From: Thalassia testudinum
Lineage: Eukaryota; Streptophyta; Magnoliopsida; Alismatales; Hydrocharitaceae
Direction of reading: 5' to 3'
Length of the DNA stretch: 64,000 nt
NCBI GenBank assembly: GCA_037157565.1
Contig: JAZHRO010000063.1
Location: 156,166,501 to 156,230,500, forward strand
This document shows positions 53,753-64,000 of the stretch, one piece after another. A program made the translations under genes and the position numbers. The notes beneath the pieces were generated by a model. That model ran no database searches. It was not told the origin of the DNA and saw only the letters and a program-made list of their open reading frames with translations. Numbering within the stretch: position 1 is the stretch's first letter; every line of letters begins with the position of its first letter.

Positions 53753-56700
53753 TTAGTTACCCTCAAGTAGGGCAACAATTTCTCCCACGGGGGCAGGTTC
53801 ATGAGTAAGATAAGGTTTCAAACACTGCCCATTGACCGTAAATTTATGCCCAGATTTGGGATCTTCAATTTCAACGGCCCCGTTGGGAAATGGTCTCGAG
53901 ACCAGGAAAGGACCAGCCCATTTGGACTTTAATTTCCCAGGAAAGAATTTGAGCCTGGCATTGTAGAGCCAAACTTGCTGAGATGGCACAAATTCCTTCC
54001 ACCTAATACGGCTGTCGTGAAAAGCCTTAGTACGCTGCTTGAAAGTTAAGGCAGAATCATAGGCTTACAACGGAGCTCTTCTAGCTCTTGGAGTTGGAGT
54101 TTCCTTTCTCGACCACACAGGTTTGGGTCGAGGTTACATTGGCGAACCTCCCAATAAGCACGGTGCTCCAGCTCCATGGGCAAATGACAAGGCTTCCCGT
54201 AAACGATTCTATAAGGAGACATACCTAGGGGAGCCTTGAAGGCAGTCTGATACGCCCAAAGTGCGTCAATCAGCTTGTCGGACCAATCCTTACGGTCAAG
54301 CTGAACCATTTTCTGGAGAATCTTCTTGATTTGTTGATTTGACACCTCTGCCTGGCCGTTCGTCTGAGGATGATACGAAGATGCGATATGATGGTGACTC
54401 TGCATTTCGTCAGAAGTGCCTGAAAAGAAGCATGGGTAAAGTGGCTTCCTCCATCCGAGATAATGGCTCGAGGGATCCCAAAGCATGCAAAAATGTGGTC
54501 TTTGAAAAATCTAGTGGATACAACATGGTTAACATGGCGCATGGGAATAGCCTCGATCCATTTCGAAACATAATCAACAACCACGAGGATATATTCGAAG
54601 CCGTTGGAAGGAGGAAAGGGACCCATGAAATCAATTTCCCAAATGTCAAAAATTTTACCAGCTAGGATGGGTTGCAAAGGCATCATGTCACGATGTGACA
54701 TTGACCCTAACGACTAGCACCTAGTGCAATGCTTGCCATAATTGTGTGCAACACCTTGGCTGTAGTTTTCCTCCGAGAGAAATGGCCTCTGCAGGCCTGA
54801 TCGTGGTAGAAGGATAGCACACTGGGGAATTCGCTGTCAGGAATACAGCGTCGAATGATCTGATCAGCACCTATTCGAAAAACAAGTGGATTATCCGAGA
54901 AATAATACTTTGCTTCTGCCATGAGACGTTCGCGCTGGTTTTTAGGCCAGCCACATGGAAGGGAACCAGAAGCAAGGTAATTGGTAATGTCGGCGTACCA
55001 AAGTCCACTTGCCACATTAATTGCCAATAGGTGCTCATCGGGAAAGATCTCATTGATTAGCAGGGTAAGTCCAATGTGGTCAGGGTCCAGTCTCAAGAGA
55101 TGATTGGCCACAACATTCTGGGCTCTGGCCTTATCGCGGTTCTCAATGTCAAATTCTTGAAGTAGAAGGATCCAACGAATCAGTCTAGGCTTGGCATCCT
55201 TCTTGTGCATGAGATGGCGAATGGCCGCGTGGCCAGTGAAAACAATAACATGTGAGCCCAGAAGGTAAGAGCGAAATTACTCCAACCCAAAGACGACCGC
55301 TAGTAGTTCTTTTCCAGTGGTAGTATAATTACGCTGGGCCTCGTCCAACATTTTACTGGCGTAGTACACCTCTTTGTCCCAGGATGGCTCCGACTGTAAG
55401 GTCGGAAGCGTCACACATGAGTTCAAGGTCGAGGGACCAATCAGGTGGTTGGAGAACAAGGGCCTTGGTGACAACATCACACAGCTGCGTGACTGCTCAT
55501 ATGTAGTCGGGGCCCATATCGAAGGCTACGTCGGTCGATAGGAGATGAGTTAAAGGTCGAGAAATCTTGGAGAAGTCTTTGATGAATCTCCTATAGAAAT
55601 CGACATGTCCCAGGAAGGAGCGGATTTGTTTGACAGAGCCAGGCACAGGTAAATCAGCAATCACATCAAGCTTAGCTCTGACAAAATTGATACCCCTATC
55701 GAAGATGATATGCCCGAGAATAATTCCCTCGTGTACCATAAAATGACTTTTTTCCCAGGAAAGCACGAGGTTTACATCAATACATCTCCTAAGGATACAG
55801 GTCAGGTTGACAAGACAGTCATCAAAAGATGGTCTAAAGACCGAAAAGTCATCCATGAAAACCTCGAGAAAGTCACCTACCATGTCATGGAATATCGCCA
55901 GCATACATCTCTGGAAAGTTGTTGGTGCATTACAAAGTTCGAATGGCATCCTTCTAAATGCAAAGGTGCCGAAAGGGCAGGTAAAGGTGGTTTTCTCTTG
56001 GTCCCTGGGGTCAATTGCCACCTAGTTATATCTTGAGAATCCATCCAGGAAAAAGAAAATTTTATTTCCCGCTAACCGCTCCAGGATTTGGTCAATGAAA
56101 GGTAACGGAAAGTGATCTTTCTTAATTGCAGCATTCAGTTTCCTATAATCTACACATACTCTCCAAGATGTAGGAGTGCGTGTAGGGATGGATTCGCCCC
56201 TGTCATTACACGGATGGTGAGTCCTGCCTTTTTGGGCACGACGTGAATCGGACTCACCCAGGGGCTATCGCTAATTAGGTAGATTATACCCGCATCCAAC
56301 CACTTAATAATTTCCTTCTTAATGACCTCCCGCATGTTAGGGTTTAGATGTTGCTGCATCTCGCGGAAAGGTTGAGCCTCCTCCTCCGTATATATACGGT
56401 GAGTGCAGTAGGAGGGGCTAATGCCAGTTAAGTCTGATAAAGACCATCCAATGGCTGCCTTGTGTTCCATAAGGACCTTTATTAGTTTGCACTCTTGCTC
56501 CCTGGTCAATTTTGAACTGATGATTACGGGGAGCATTTCATTTGGTCCCAAGAAAACATACTGAAGCATATTAGGTAGCACTTTCAGCTCGGGAGTGGAT
56601 GGTGAAAGATCTGGCATTTCTTGGGACGAGAGTGTCCCAAGCGGATCGGAAGAAAATAAGTTAGGAGGAAGAAGTTGGCCCTTAGATTGGCCAAGAAGAG

Positions 56701-57817
56701 GGGCATCTTGGTTAGATGGATCCAAAAAGGGATAGCCCCAGTGAGTAGTATGCGGGCTCAAGGTCCCAGTGTGGAATTGGAAATCCGCCTGATTTGGCGG
56801 GAAAGAAAGGGCAATCCGGTCTTCAAGAGTGTGGATCGACGATGAGTAGCTCAGATGTGACTTAGACCACGAGGTATGGGAAGCGAAGAAAACCTCGTCA
56901 GAAGTCTGGTCAGGAGAAGGTACGGGAATAGGGAGGGATGGGGGAACGTCACAATACGTGTCGGTTAGGCAATCGTCAGTGTCTAAAGGCAATCCGCAGT
57001 AGTCAGAATAGGTCCCAATCAGTCCGATACATGCACTGATGGCCGTGTCCTCATTAGACGTGTCACTCTCGATGCAATCGCAATCAAAGTTCTTGGCTGC
57101 ATTGAAGGTGGTAAGCTTGAGCTTCTCAAATCCAACGACAATCTCAATACAGCTCGACTCGCAGTCGATATGGGAGTGGGCTGTGGCCAAGAAAGGTCGA
57201 CCAAGGATGATCGGACAATCAGAAAGTGAGCTAAGAACTTCCATATCTAAAACAAGAAAGTCAACAGGAAAACAGAGACTGTTGACCCTAATCACCACGT
57301 CTTCCACCACACCCTTTGGTATTTTGATAGAACGATCTGCTAACTGTAACGTGACAGGGGTGGGTTTCAGATTTCCCAAGGAAAATTTTTCGAGCATGAT
57401 GGTTGGTATAAGATTGATGGAAGATCCTAGATCCAACAGGGCACGGTTAAAATTGCAGCCTTGGATGCTACAGGAAATAAGCAGTGTGCCCGGATCTTTC
57501 TGCTTCGGTGGTAGATTTGACATATTGCACAACTCGCATGTGGCAAGTGAACCACCGGATTCTTTGTTTTCTTTGACTGTCACCTGGGTGTAGTGTAGTC
57601 TTTGAAAAATCGGGCGATAGTAGGTATGTGGTCGATAGCCTCTAATAGGGGTACCTTGATTTCAACATCCCTGAATAAATTGCGCTGGTTGTCAAAGGCC
57701 TGCGTATCCTTTTTCTTGCCTTTTGTCTCCCTCAGTAGAGCCTCAGGGAATGGGACCGATTCTAGCACTAATTTGGTTGTATTGTCCTCTCGCGAATGCA
57801 GTGCACATCCCGAATGA
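53753..57817 (-). pseudogene. Broken pol region of E
   Basis: Protease and the RT N-terminus lie at 56150-57583 (LLDLGSS protease motif), the RT core with FMDD at 55497-56021, RNase H pieces at 55277-55480 and 54707-55210, the integrase core at 54046-54701 ([14 protein letters not shown] and [10 protein letters not shown] still readable) and the integrase C-terminus with GPFLV at 53753-53989. Frame changes or stops separate all these blocks, so no functional polyprotein can be made from this copy. Sequence is clearly homologous to D' pol but a different family. Confidence 0.88.
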
Positions 57818-57849
57818 GAGGGCGATGAAGAAGACGGGCCAGGATCAGG

Positions 57850-59734
57850 TCAAGGCAGATCGACGGTCTGCTTACCGCTCCTCGTAGTGATCGCATTGGT
57901 CGTCGCGGGTCTAGTGGGATCATAAGGCGGAGGAGGGTTCGCAATAGGGACATAAGAGTGAGGTGCTGCAGCGGGATTAGCCTGAAATCCCGGTGGAATG
58001 CTCGGAGCCTGTAGAATCTGATGAACCTGCCCCTGAGAAGGTCGTACCTGTGGTTGAGGACCACAGGGTACGAAATTTCGTGGGTTGGGGACAGGTTGGG
58101 CTGGAAGAGTGCCCTGAGATCGAGTCGCCATGCATAGTTGACTGATCTCAACATTCTGTTATGCCAATTGGTGCTGAAGAGAGGTCATGTTCTCTTCATG
58201 GCGCTTTGACATTTCCATCATCATTCGCATCAGTTTCTCAAGAGGACTTGATGCATGTTCTGTTTGCAGTATGCAAGGACCCGAGGGTGGATTCGCCATA
58301 GGATTAGACTGGGCCCTTGGGATGACAGGTGCGGATGGTCGCATTGGTCCACCCGTGGGGTTTTGGCATCGCAGCTTGCTGGACCATGCAAAATTCAGAT
58401 GATTTTACCACCCTGGGTTATAAGTGGTAGAGAACGGGTTGTTCCCCACGGTGCAAGCATCTTCTAAGCCAGAAGATGAGTCCACATGTAAATACGCATC
58501 CGAGCACACGGAGGCTTGGTCCTCCATGTCAAAATACTGGCTTGCAGAAGCCAAATCCACATGACTTACCAAATCGTTTGGCGCGACACTCGGTTAGGAA
58601 GACCTTACGGGGTTTCTAGGGATAAGCCTGGTGTTGGAAGAATTGGGATTGTGATGAAGTGGCGAGGTGGGGGTGTTTGCCAAAGAACGGGAGGGGTTGG
58701 CTAGAAGCTCGTCTAGCTTCTTGTGCATGACGGAGACTTCATCCAATTTCTGTGCGATAAAGCTGAGATCTGTGGATGAATGGGAGGGTCCCGTGTCAAC
58801 TTCGTGGACATTACGGGGCAGGCTAGTACGATTAAAGGCGACAATGGAGGCATTATTCATTGAGTTTTCTCTCATGTTTTCAAATAATTTGAATGCTCCA
58901 TTCTCATCTTTATTCATGAAATTCCCTCCGCAGGAAGCATCTGCAATCTGCTTCAAAGTCTCATTTAGCCAATAATAGAAAATCTGGGCTATATGCTATT
59001 AGGCAGACCATGGTGCGGACACTTCCTGAGGAGGTCATTATATCTTTCCCATGCCTCATGAAACTGTTCACCGTTTTGTTGCGTAAAGGAAGTGATGGCA
59101 TGGCGAAGCGCATTGGTTCACCCGATTGGGAAGAACTTCTTGAGAAATGCTGTTCGCATCTCTTCCCAAGAATGGATGGTTCTTCCAAGGGTGCGTAACC
59201 ATTGTGATGCTTTATCTTGCAATGAAAATGGGAACATTTTCATGACAATAGGTAACTCGATGTTTCTAGGTTTAACTATTTCAGTCAATCGGGTTAGGTC
59301 TTCCAAATGGAGAAAAGGATCTTCACTGCAAGACCATGGAAGTGGAAGTTTATCAAGCCAATTATATTAGGTTTCAGATCAAAATCTTCCCCACCCATGG
59401 GGACCCGAATTTGTCCTATGGTCTCTGTAGCAGTGGGATTCTGGTAGGAGCTAAGAGACCTAGGCTCCTCCCATTCGGGAGGGTTCTGCATTTCCTCCAA
59501 TGTTTCCCTAATAGCTTCAATTTGTTCATTATACATTTCCATTTGAGCTTGGAGGCGGGTTATGGGATCCATGGCTCCACCACCTGGTGGGAATTGAGGG
59601 AGGTTTCCTCCCTCGGGATTTGGGGGTGGGCGTGCAGCCATGTTTGTGGAGGAGGAAGTCGATTCGACTTCTGTTCTTCTAAAATTATCAGACAATTCAA
59701 ACAATTCAGGGTTTTGTGACCTCCTCCCAAACAT
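57850..59734 (-). pseudogene. Broken gag region of E
   Basis: Starts MFGRR at 59734 as in D', with a frame change near 59300 inside the gag domain (SLQDKASQWL, FLKKFFPIG), another near 59120-59190, then CGGNFMNKDE (about 58920-58940) and a Pro-rich linker to 57850. Several stops and frameshifts. It belonged to the same polyprotein as the pol remains to its left. Confidence 0.82.
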
Positions 59735-61068
59735 GCACTACCGCAGGAAGAATTAGGGGGATAAGTAGGGAAAAGGAGATGAGAGAAATGGCGTCGCAAA
59801 GGTACACTTGATGACAAATCAAGACAATCAAAGCCCTAACCACTACAGTGTGCCCTTAGACCTAAAGATTTAAGTTACCTACTATCACGACCTACGGAAC
59901 CAAATGCGAGCACCGCGGAACCACCGGGCTAGATTGAAAGGCCGTTTGCCCCAGTCTTAGACACCCGATAGCATACGAGAACCCTCACCAGCACGTAGGT
60001 GCTACACGCAGGTAGTTAGACCACCAATCCTTAATAAGGGTCAAGTTGCTACCAGTTTTAATTAGAGGCTTAGGATCAAGTGCTTCTGGAATGTGAAGGG
60101 CATTGTTTACGGGTAATGCCCAAGTGGTTGATTTATAAAGTGTGTAAACCAAGAATGCAATGGGGAAATCTCCCCGAATTGAAGTTTTAATTGGTGAATG
60201 GTTTTTAGACTTTCAGCCTTAAGTAGTATAGATTTTAGGATTTCGCTGAATTACCAATTAAACCAATCTTCGAGTTTTAAGAGAATACAAGTTTTTCTAA
60301 GCCCAACAAACCCTTCTTCAATGTCAGTTGGTTAATGCATGCTAAAATGCAATGGGCTTCCCTAGATGGAGATTTCCATGTGTGGATGCACGAGTTAATT
60401 TTGGGTTAATGTGAAAGGGAGCCAAAGCACTTCAATTCAAGTGCTCCCAATCACCAGAATGATGTTCCACACATACAAGGCTTAACCACAAGATAAAGAA
60501 AATCAAAGTGTTGGGGTTGAAGTATTCGGGATCAAATCTTAGGCACGTGAAAGGTTGTGGTGGGGTTAGAATCAGCTCAATTCCAAGTCTCCCCACCTAA
60601 AGTGTGATCTCGAATTGTGGATGAATGAGGCAAGTAGGGATGGCAATCAATCTGTTTAGCCTTGCCTCAAAGAATACTTCACATGGTGAAAGATTCAAGA
60701 ATCAGGATTCTTGGATCTTCGCTATGCGAAGTTTGGTGGGAAATCTCGGGGCGGTGGAAGTGATGGCAAACAATCAAGTGATTTTTAATCCACTTGCCCT
60801 AAGAAATCCCAGGAAGTGTTTTTTAGTTTTTTTCTTTTTAGGGTGACAAGTTTACTTAAGTTGCTAAGAGAGAGAGACTCTGCAATGTGGGCGAAGCTCC
60901 AGTGCTCTCGTTCCTGCCTTGGACTTGCCCACGTCTCCGACTTCCTCTGCTTGTTTCCTCCTCGCAATTGGTTCACCTGCACACCAACAAACAAAAACAC
61001 CCATGAAGAGAAGGGTGTGAGAAGAGAAAACTAAAGGAATGGAGTAGAAACTTACCTGTATGCGTACC
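59735..61068 (-). other. 5' leader of E
   Basis: 1.33 kb noncoding. The part nearest gag (59800-60030) is GC-richer and could be structured, in the position of the D'/F shared block. A strong splice-donor-like CAGGTAAGTTT (61048-61058, minus) lies just after the PBS. Part of it resembles the B leader. Confidence 0.6.
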
Positions 61069-61086
61069 TCCCCGGCAACGGTACCA
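61069..61086 (-). other. PBS of E
   Basis: The minus strand reads TGGTACCGTTGCCGGGGA, one mismatch to the tRNA-Asp PBS. Nine bases separate it from the LTR, more than in the other elements. Confidence 0.8.
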
Positions 61087-61095
61087 GAAAAAGTA

Positions 61096-61975
61096 TGGTC
61101 GAGACCTGGATAGGTTATGTTAATATGGCGAAATTAGTGTTGAAGTGAGTATAGTGGTTAACCTAAATCGAGCCTAACCATCTTTTTACAAAAAAAAAAA
61201 AAATTTAACCTGGCCTAATTGATTTTATCTTGGTCACTTTTAGGCCCAGGGTCGAACTCAGGGAGGTGGGAATTAAAGGTGAATAAGTTTCTACGCCTTT
61301 CCTACAATGAATCTCTTCCGTGCGTTTATTATGTTTTTGGTGTTTTTCTATTTAAGATTTTTTTCTGATAATTTTGTCCTTGAGGTACACCCTCAAAATC
61401 AAGTCCTTGGCTTAGAGCCAAATTGTTCTTGGCTTTGAGCAAAATTAGGGTTCCAAAAATGGGTCTTGCTATTCGCAAGATCGAGTACCTGCAAGACAAG
61501 GATTATCTTTTCTCTTTTACTATTTTTTTATCATTTTAATAGCAGAAAACTAAAGAGAAATAGAAACAAGATAAATATAGTCTACATATATATAGATATA
61601 TATATTATATATAGGGGTGGGGGTGGAGGTGGAAATGGTGTGTAGCACGGTGTCGAGTTGATCGACGTCTAGAAAGACGCAACCAACAGGATGAAGTGTC
61701 GTGTGGAGTGTAGGATGGATGGGTGGAAGTGTGTGTGCAGAGACGCTTTCTGTATGCGGGTATCGGGGAATATCAGCAACTGGTGCAGATATTCCCGCGA
61801 TATAATGTGGGGTAGGTGATATGAATATAAGTATATATTTATATGTATATATATAGATAGGGTTATAATTATATAGGTGTAAATGTAGATATATATATAT
61901 AATAATATATGTATATAGATATATAGATATGTGTATATATATATATGTATTTATGTATATAGATATATATAGATA

Positions 61976-62006
<31 letters not shown>

Positions 62007-63472
62007 GTATTTATATCTATAGATATGTATGTATATATATGTGTATAAATATATATATATATAGATGATCGATATAAATATATATATATATATGTATGTA
62101 TGTACGTATATATGCTTATATATGGTTGTATAGGTACTAATATGTATATATATATCTATATATATGTATATATATATATGTATATGTAGATATATATATA
62201 TATATATGTATATATATAGGTGTGTACAAGTGATTGTGTGTGTGTACACGTGAGTGTGTACAAGTGTGGTGTGTGTATGGGTGTGTCTGCGGGAGAGAGT
62301 GAGAGAGTGGCTGTGAGAGAGGGCGTTGGCGTTTAAGCCGTCTGGAGCAAGCAGGCGACGTCTGATGGTGCGCGCAGGCACAGGCAGACGCAGGTGCGCA
62401 AGGATGCACATGCACACTGGAGGGAGCGGGCGTGAGGCCGCAGCGCAGCGCACTGCGTGGAGCAACGCACCTCACTGTGCGCTGGAGTGAACGCAGGCGA
62501 AGAAGCTGGCACGGGCGCTGAAGCAGACGCTGCGGGCGCGAGCGTACACGGGAGCAGGTGCGGGGACGGGTTGGAGACGGTTGCGGCGTGGAGAGAGAGC
62601 GCGTGGTGACTGGATAAGTGAGAAACTTTTCGATCACCGCACTGTAGCTACAGTGTTCCTCAGAAATGCGTGAACAGTAGCTATAGTGCTTGCGTGGCAT
62701 GGACAATCAGTTGCGGCCAGTTCTGCGTGTGCAGGCGCTGTGGAGTAAGCTTGCGCGCGTGGAAGGAGAAGGTGCCGGTTGTTGGCGTGCGCGCAGGGGC
62801 TTGCGTGCTATGTGGAGCTGCCGGTGCCATGCTGCTGCTGCTTTTGAGCTTCAGAGCTCGAGTCTGTAGCAATGGCGTGAAGGGCTTGAACGTCGAAACA
62901 GAGAGTGGAATCCAACACGCCCACCTGCTCTTGGATGAGCTGGGCGATGGTGGGACTCACAGTGGTGGTCATGGACCACTGTAAGCTGCTCCTGCCCGTA
63001 GCGTATCTCTTCAGTAGAAAGAGGTGCTACGTATGGAGGGGAGAGGGGAGGAGATGGCCTGGAGGAAGGGGCTGCGGTGTGTGTTATGGACCAGGCTCCT
63101 TGTGCAATGAAGATGGCTAGTCTTTTTAAAGGAGAGGAAAGCATGCACAGCCATGCCCTGGGCTGCACATGACTAAGCATGCGGCTGGCAGAGCATGCTG
63201 TGGCAGAGAATGGCACGAAGAAAAAGAAGCCATGCCCTACAGCCACGCGGGGAAGAAGATTTCAATAAAAAAATTAAGATGGTGAAATTGCCATGCAACC
63301 CTTGATGAAGACGTTAATTACAAGGCCAATTATTCACTTTCCTCCCCTCTCAATTAAATGCATGCACGTGTCAATTTTTACAAATGCAACTGTGGCTACC
63401 TAATATGCAATGGTAATGCTAGGAAATAACACAAGATGGCTTTTTTATTGGTGTATTTTTGCTGTGCAATCA
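61096..63472 (-). repeat. 5' LTR of E
   Basis: 2377 bp, aligned with 50072-52406. AT microsatellite at about 61575-62220. Followed by GTAAT (63473-63477). Confidence 0.88.
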
Positions 63473-63477
63473 GTAAT

Positions 63478-64000
63478 CTTTCATAGATACTTGCATGTAT
63501 CCATTTTCTGCTAGCTGGAATCATTGCTTTAATCATTCACGTACAAGTTTTCCTCGAAAAATGATTGTAATTACAATATTTGTGAAGGAATGAAATCATC
63601 ATTTTATCTATCTCTATTATGATCATGAGTTGCTTGATTTAATTTCCTATTACATTGCAACAAAATGTCTATTCTAGAAGACATAGAAGATTTGACGATT
63701 AACGAATATTCTGTGGGTCGCCATCGTATAGTTAAGATAGTGCACACAAACATGCATACGTTCACATTCATATTGTATTTGACTCACGCGCACCTCTTAT
63801 GAGTTAACAACGCAATCAGCAAATCGTATATTCATACTTTAAATATCGGACTCCAATTTTAAGCAAGTAGTGAAAAGATCAAAAATCGATCTCGCTTTTC
63901 TACACGCCTCCCTGAGATCGATCGGGACTCACCGTCTTGTTAATTAAAATGTTTTGTTGAGTCTCATTTCGCAACTATACTACGACACTTTTCCTATCAA
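63478..64000 (+). repeat. 3' LTR of C, second part (truncated by window end)
   Basis: Continues the C LTR after E (CTTTCATAGATACTTGCATG matches 30937-30957). It stops at CCTATCAA, about 23 bp short of the LTR end judged from the 5' copy. The rest of G should follow beyond the window. Confidence 0.85.

Larger units (their letters stand above)
50072..63472 (-). mobile_element. E: degraded Athila-like retrotransposon with gag-pol remains
   Basis: LTRs at 61096-63472 (5') and 50072-52406 (3'), minus strand, flanked by GTAAT (50067-50071 and 63473-63477). PBS with one mismatch, recognisable gag, protease, RT, RNase H and integrase, all in broken frames. The LTRs differ at many positions and in microsatellite length, so E is older than A and D'. 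LTR sequence is unlike A-D. Confidence 0.92.
389..64000 (+). mobile_element. Element C: Athila-like non-autonomous LTR retrotransposon, interrupted by B, H, F and E
   Basis: Its own parts are the 5' LTR (389-395 plus 29246-31480), PBS, leader (31501-32665 and 34391-34866), a decayed acidic ORF (34867-35821 and 45736-46314), a 3' noncoding region, a polypurine tract and the 3' LTR (48362-50071 plus 63478-64000, cut by the window end). The two LTRs align along their length but differ at many sites and by small indels, so C is the oldest fully framed element here. No gag-pol is visible in it. Confidence 0.85.

Noticed and set aside
1..64000. Host gene or gene fragment captured by an element
   Set aside because: No ORF or exon-like stretch outside the elements, and I recognise no host domain in the acidic ORFs; a database search could still change this.

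Overview
The window is plant nuclear DNA made entirely of nested LTR retrotransposons. I find no host gene, host RNA gene or CRISPR array. Every element with a readable primer-binding site (PBS) uses one complementary to the 3' end of tRNA-Asp (TGGCGCCGTTGCCGGGGA or close variants). The intact polyprotein has the Ty3/gypsy order protease, reverse transcriptase, RNase H, integrase, plus the [14 protein letters not shown] gag motif. Together these place the elements in the Athila-like branch of plant Ty3/gypsy. The nesting depth suggests a large, repeat-rich flowering-plant genome; I cannot name the species.

Nest, outermost first (labels are mine). G: tail and partial 3' LTR at 1-388. C (+) is inserted in the G LTR, begins at 389 and runs past the right edge at 64000. 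Into C went B (- strand composite, 396-29240, in the C 5' LTR, target duplication ATTGC), H (solo LTR 32666-34385, GTCCC), F (+, 35822-45730, inside the C coding region, ATTTG/ATTTT) and E (-, 50072-63472, in the C 3' LTR, GTAAT). Into B went A (+, 1369-9576, ACCAC), D1 (solo LTR 10474-13215, CTACT) and D' (-, 13668-27231, CGGTG/CGGTT).

Division of labour: D' is a complete element with an uninterrupted 1898-codon gag-pol (17914-23610) and is the only apparently autonomous copy. E carries a heavily broken gag-pol. A, C and F have normal LTRs, PBS and polypurine tracts but no gag-pol; instead they carry a long acidic ORF of unknown function, intact in A (4564-6135) and decayed in C and F. The truncated B retains what looks like the start of a similar ORF. 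F shares LTRs, a leader block of about 240 bp and the 3' region with D', so F looks like a non-autonomous partner of D'.

The observations most worth following are: (1) B is a single insertion with a perfect target duplication whose two LTRs face in opposite directions; (2) the acidic ORF recurs across non-autonomous families; (3) several noncoding modules recur between otherwise different families: GACGTC inverted repeats in LTRs, a short palindrome at the LTR 5' terminus, two G-rich polypurine tracts per element, and a triple CATGGGCGG...CTCGAAA...GCCAGG repeat in the 3' region. All homology statements were made by eye; no alignment or database search was run.
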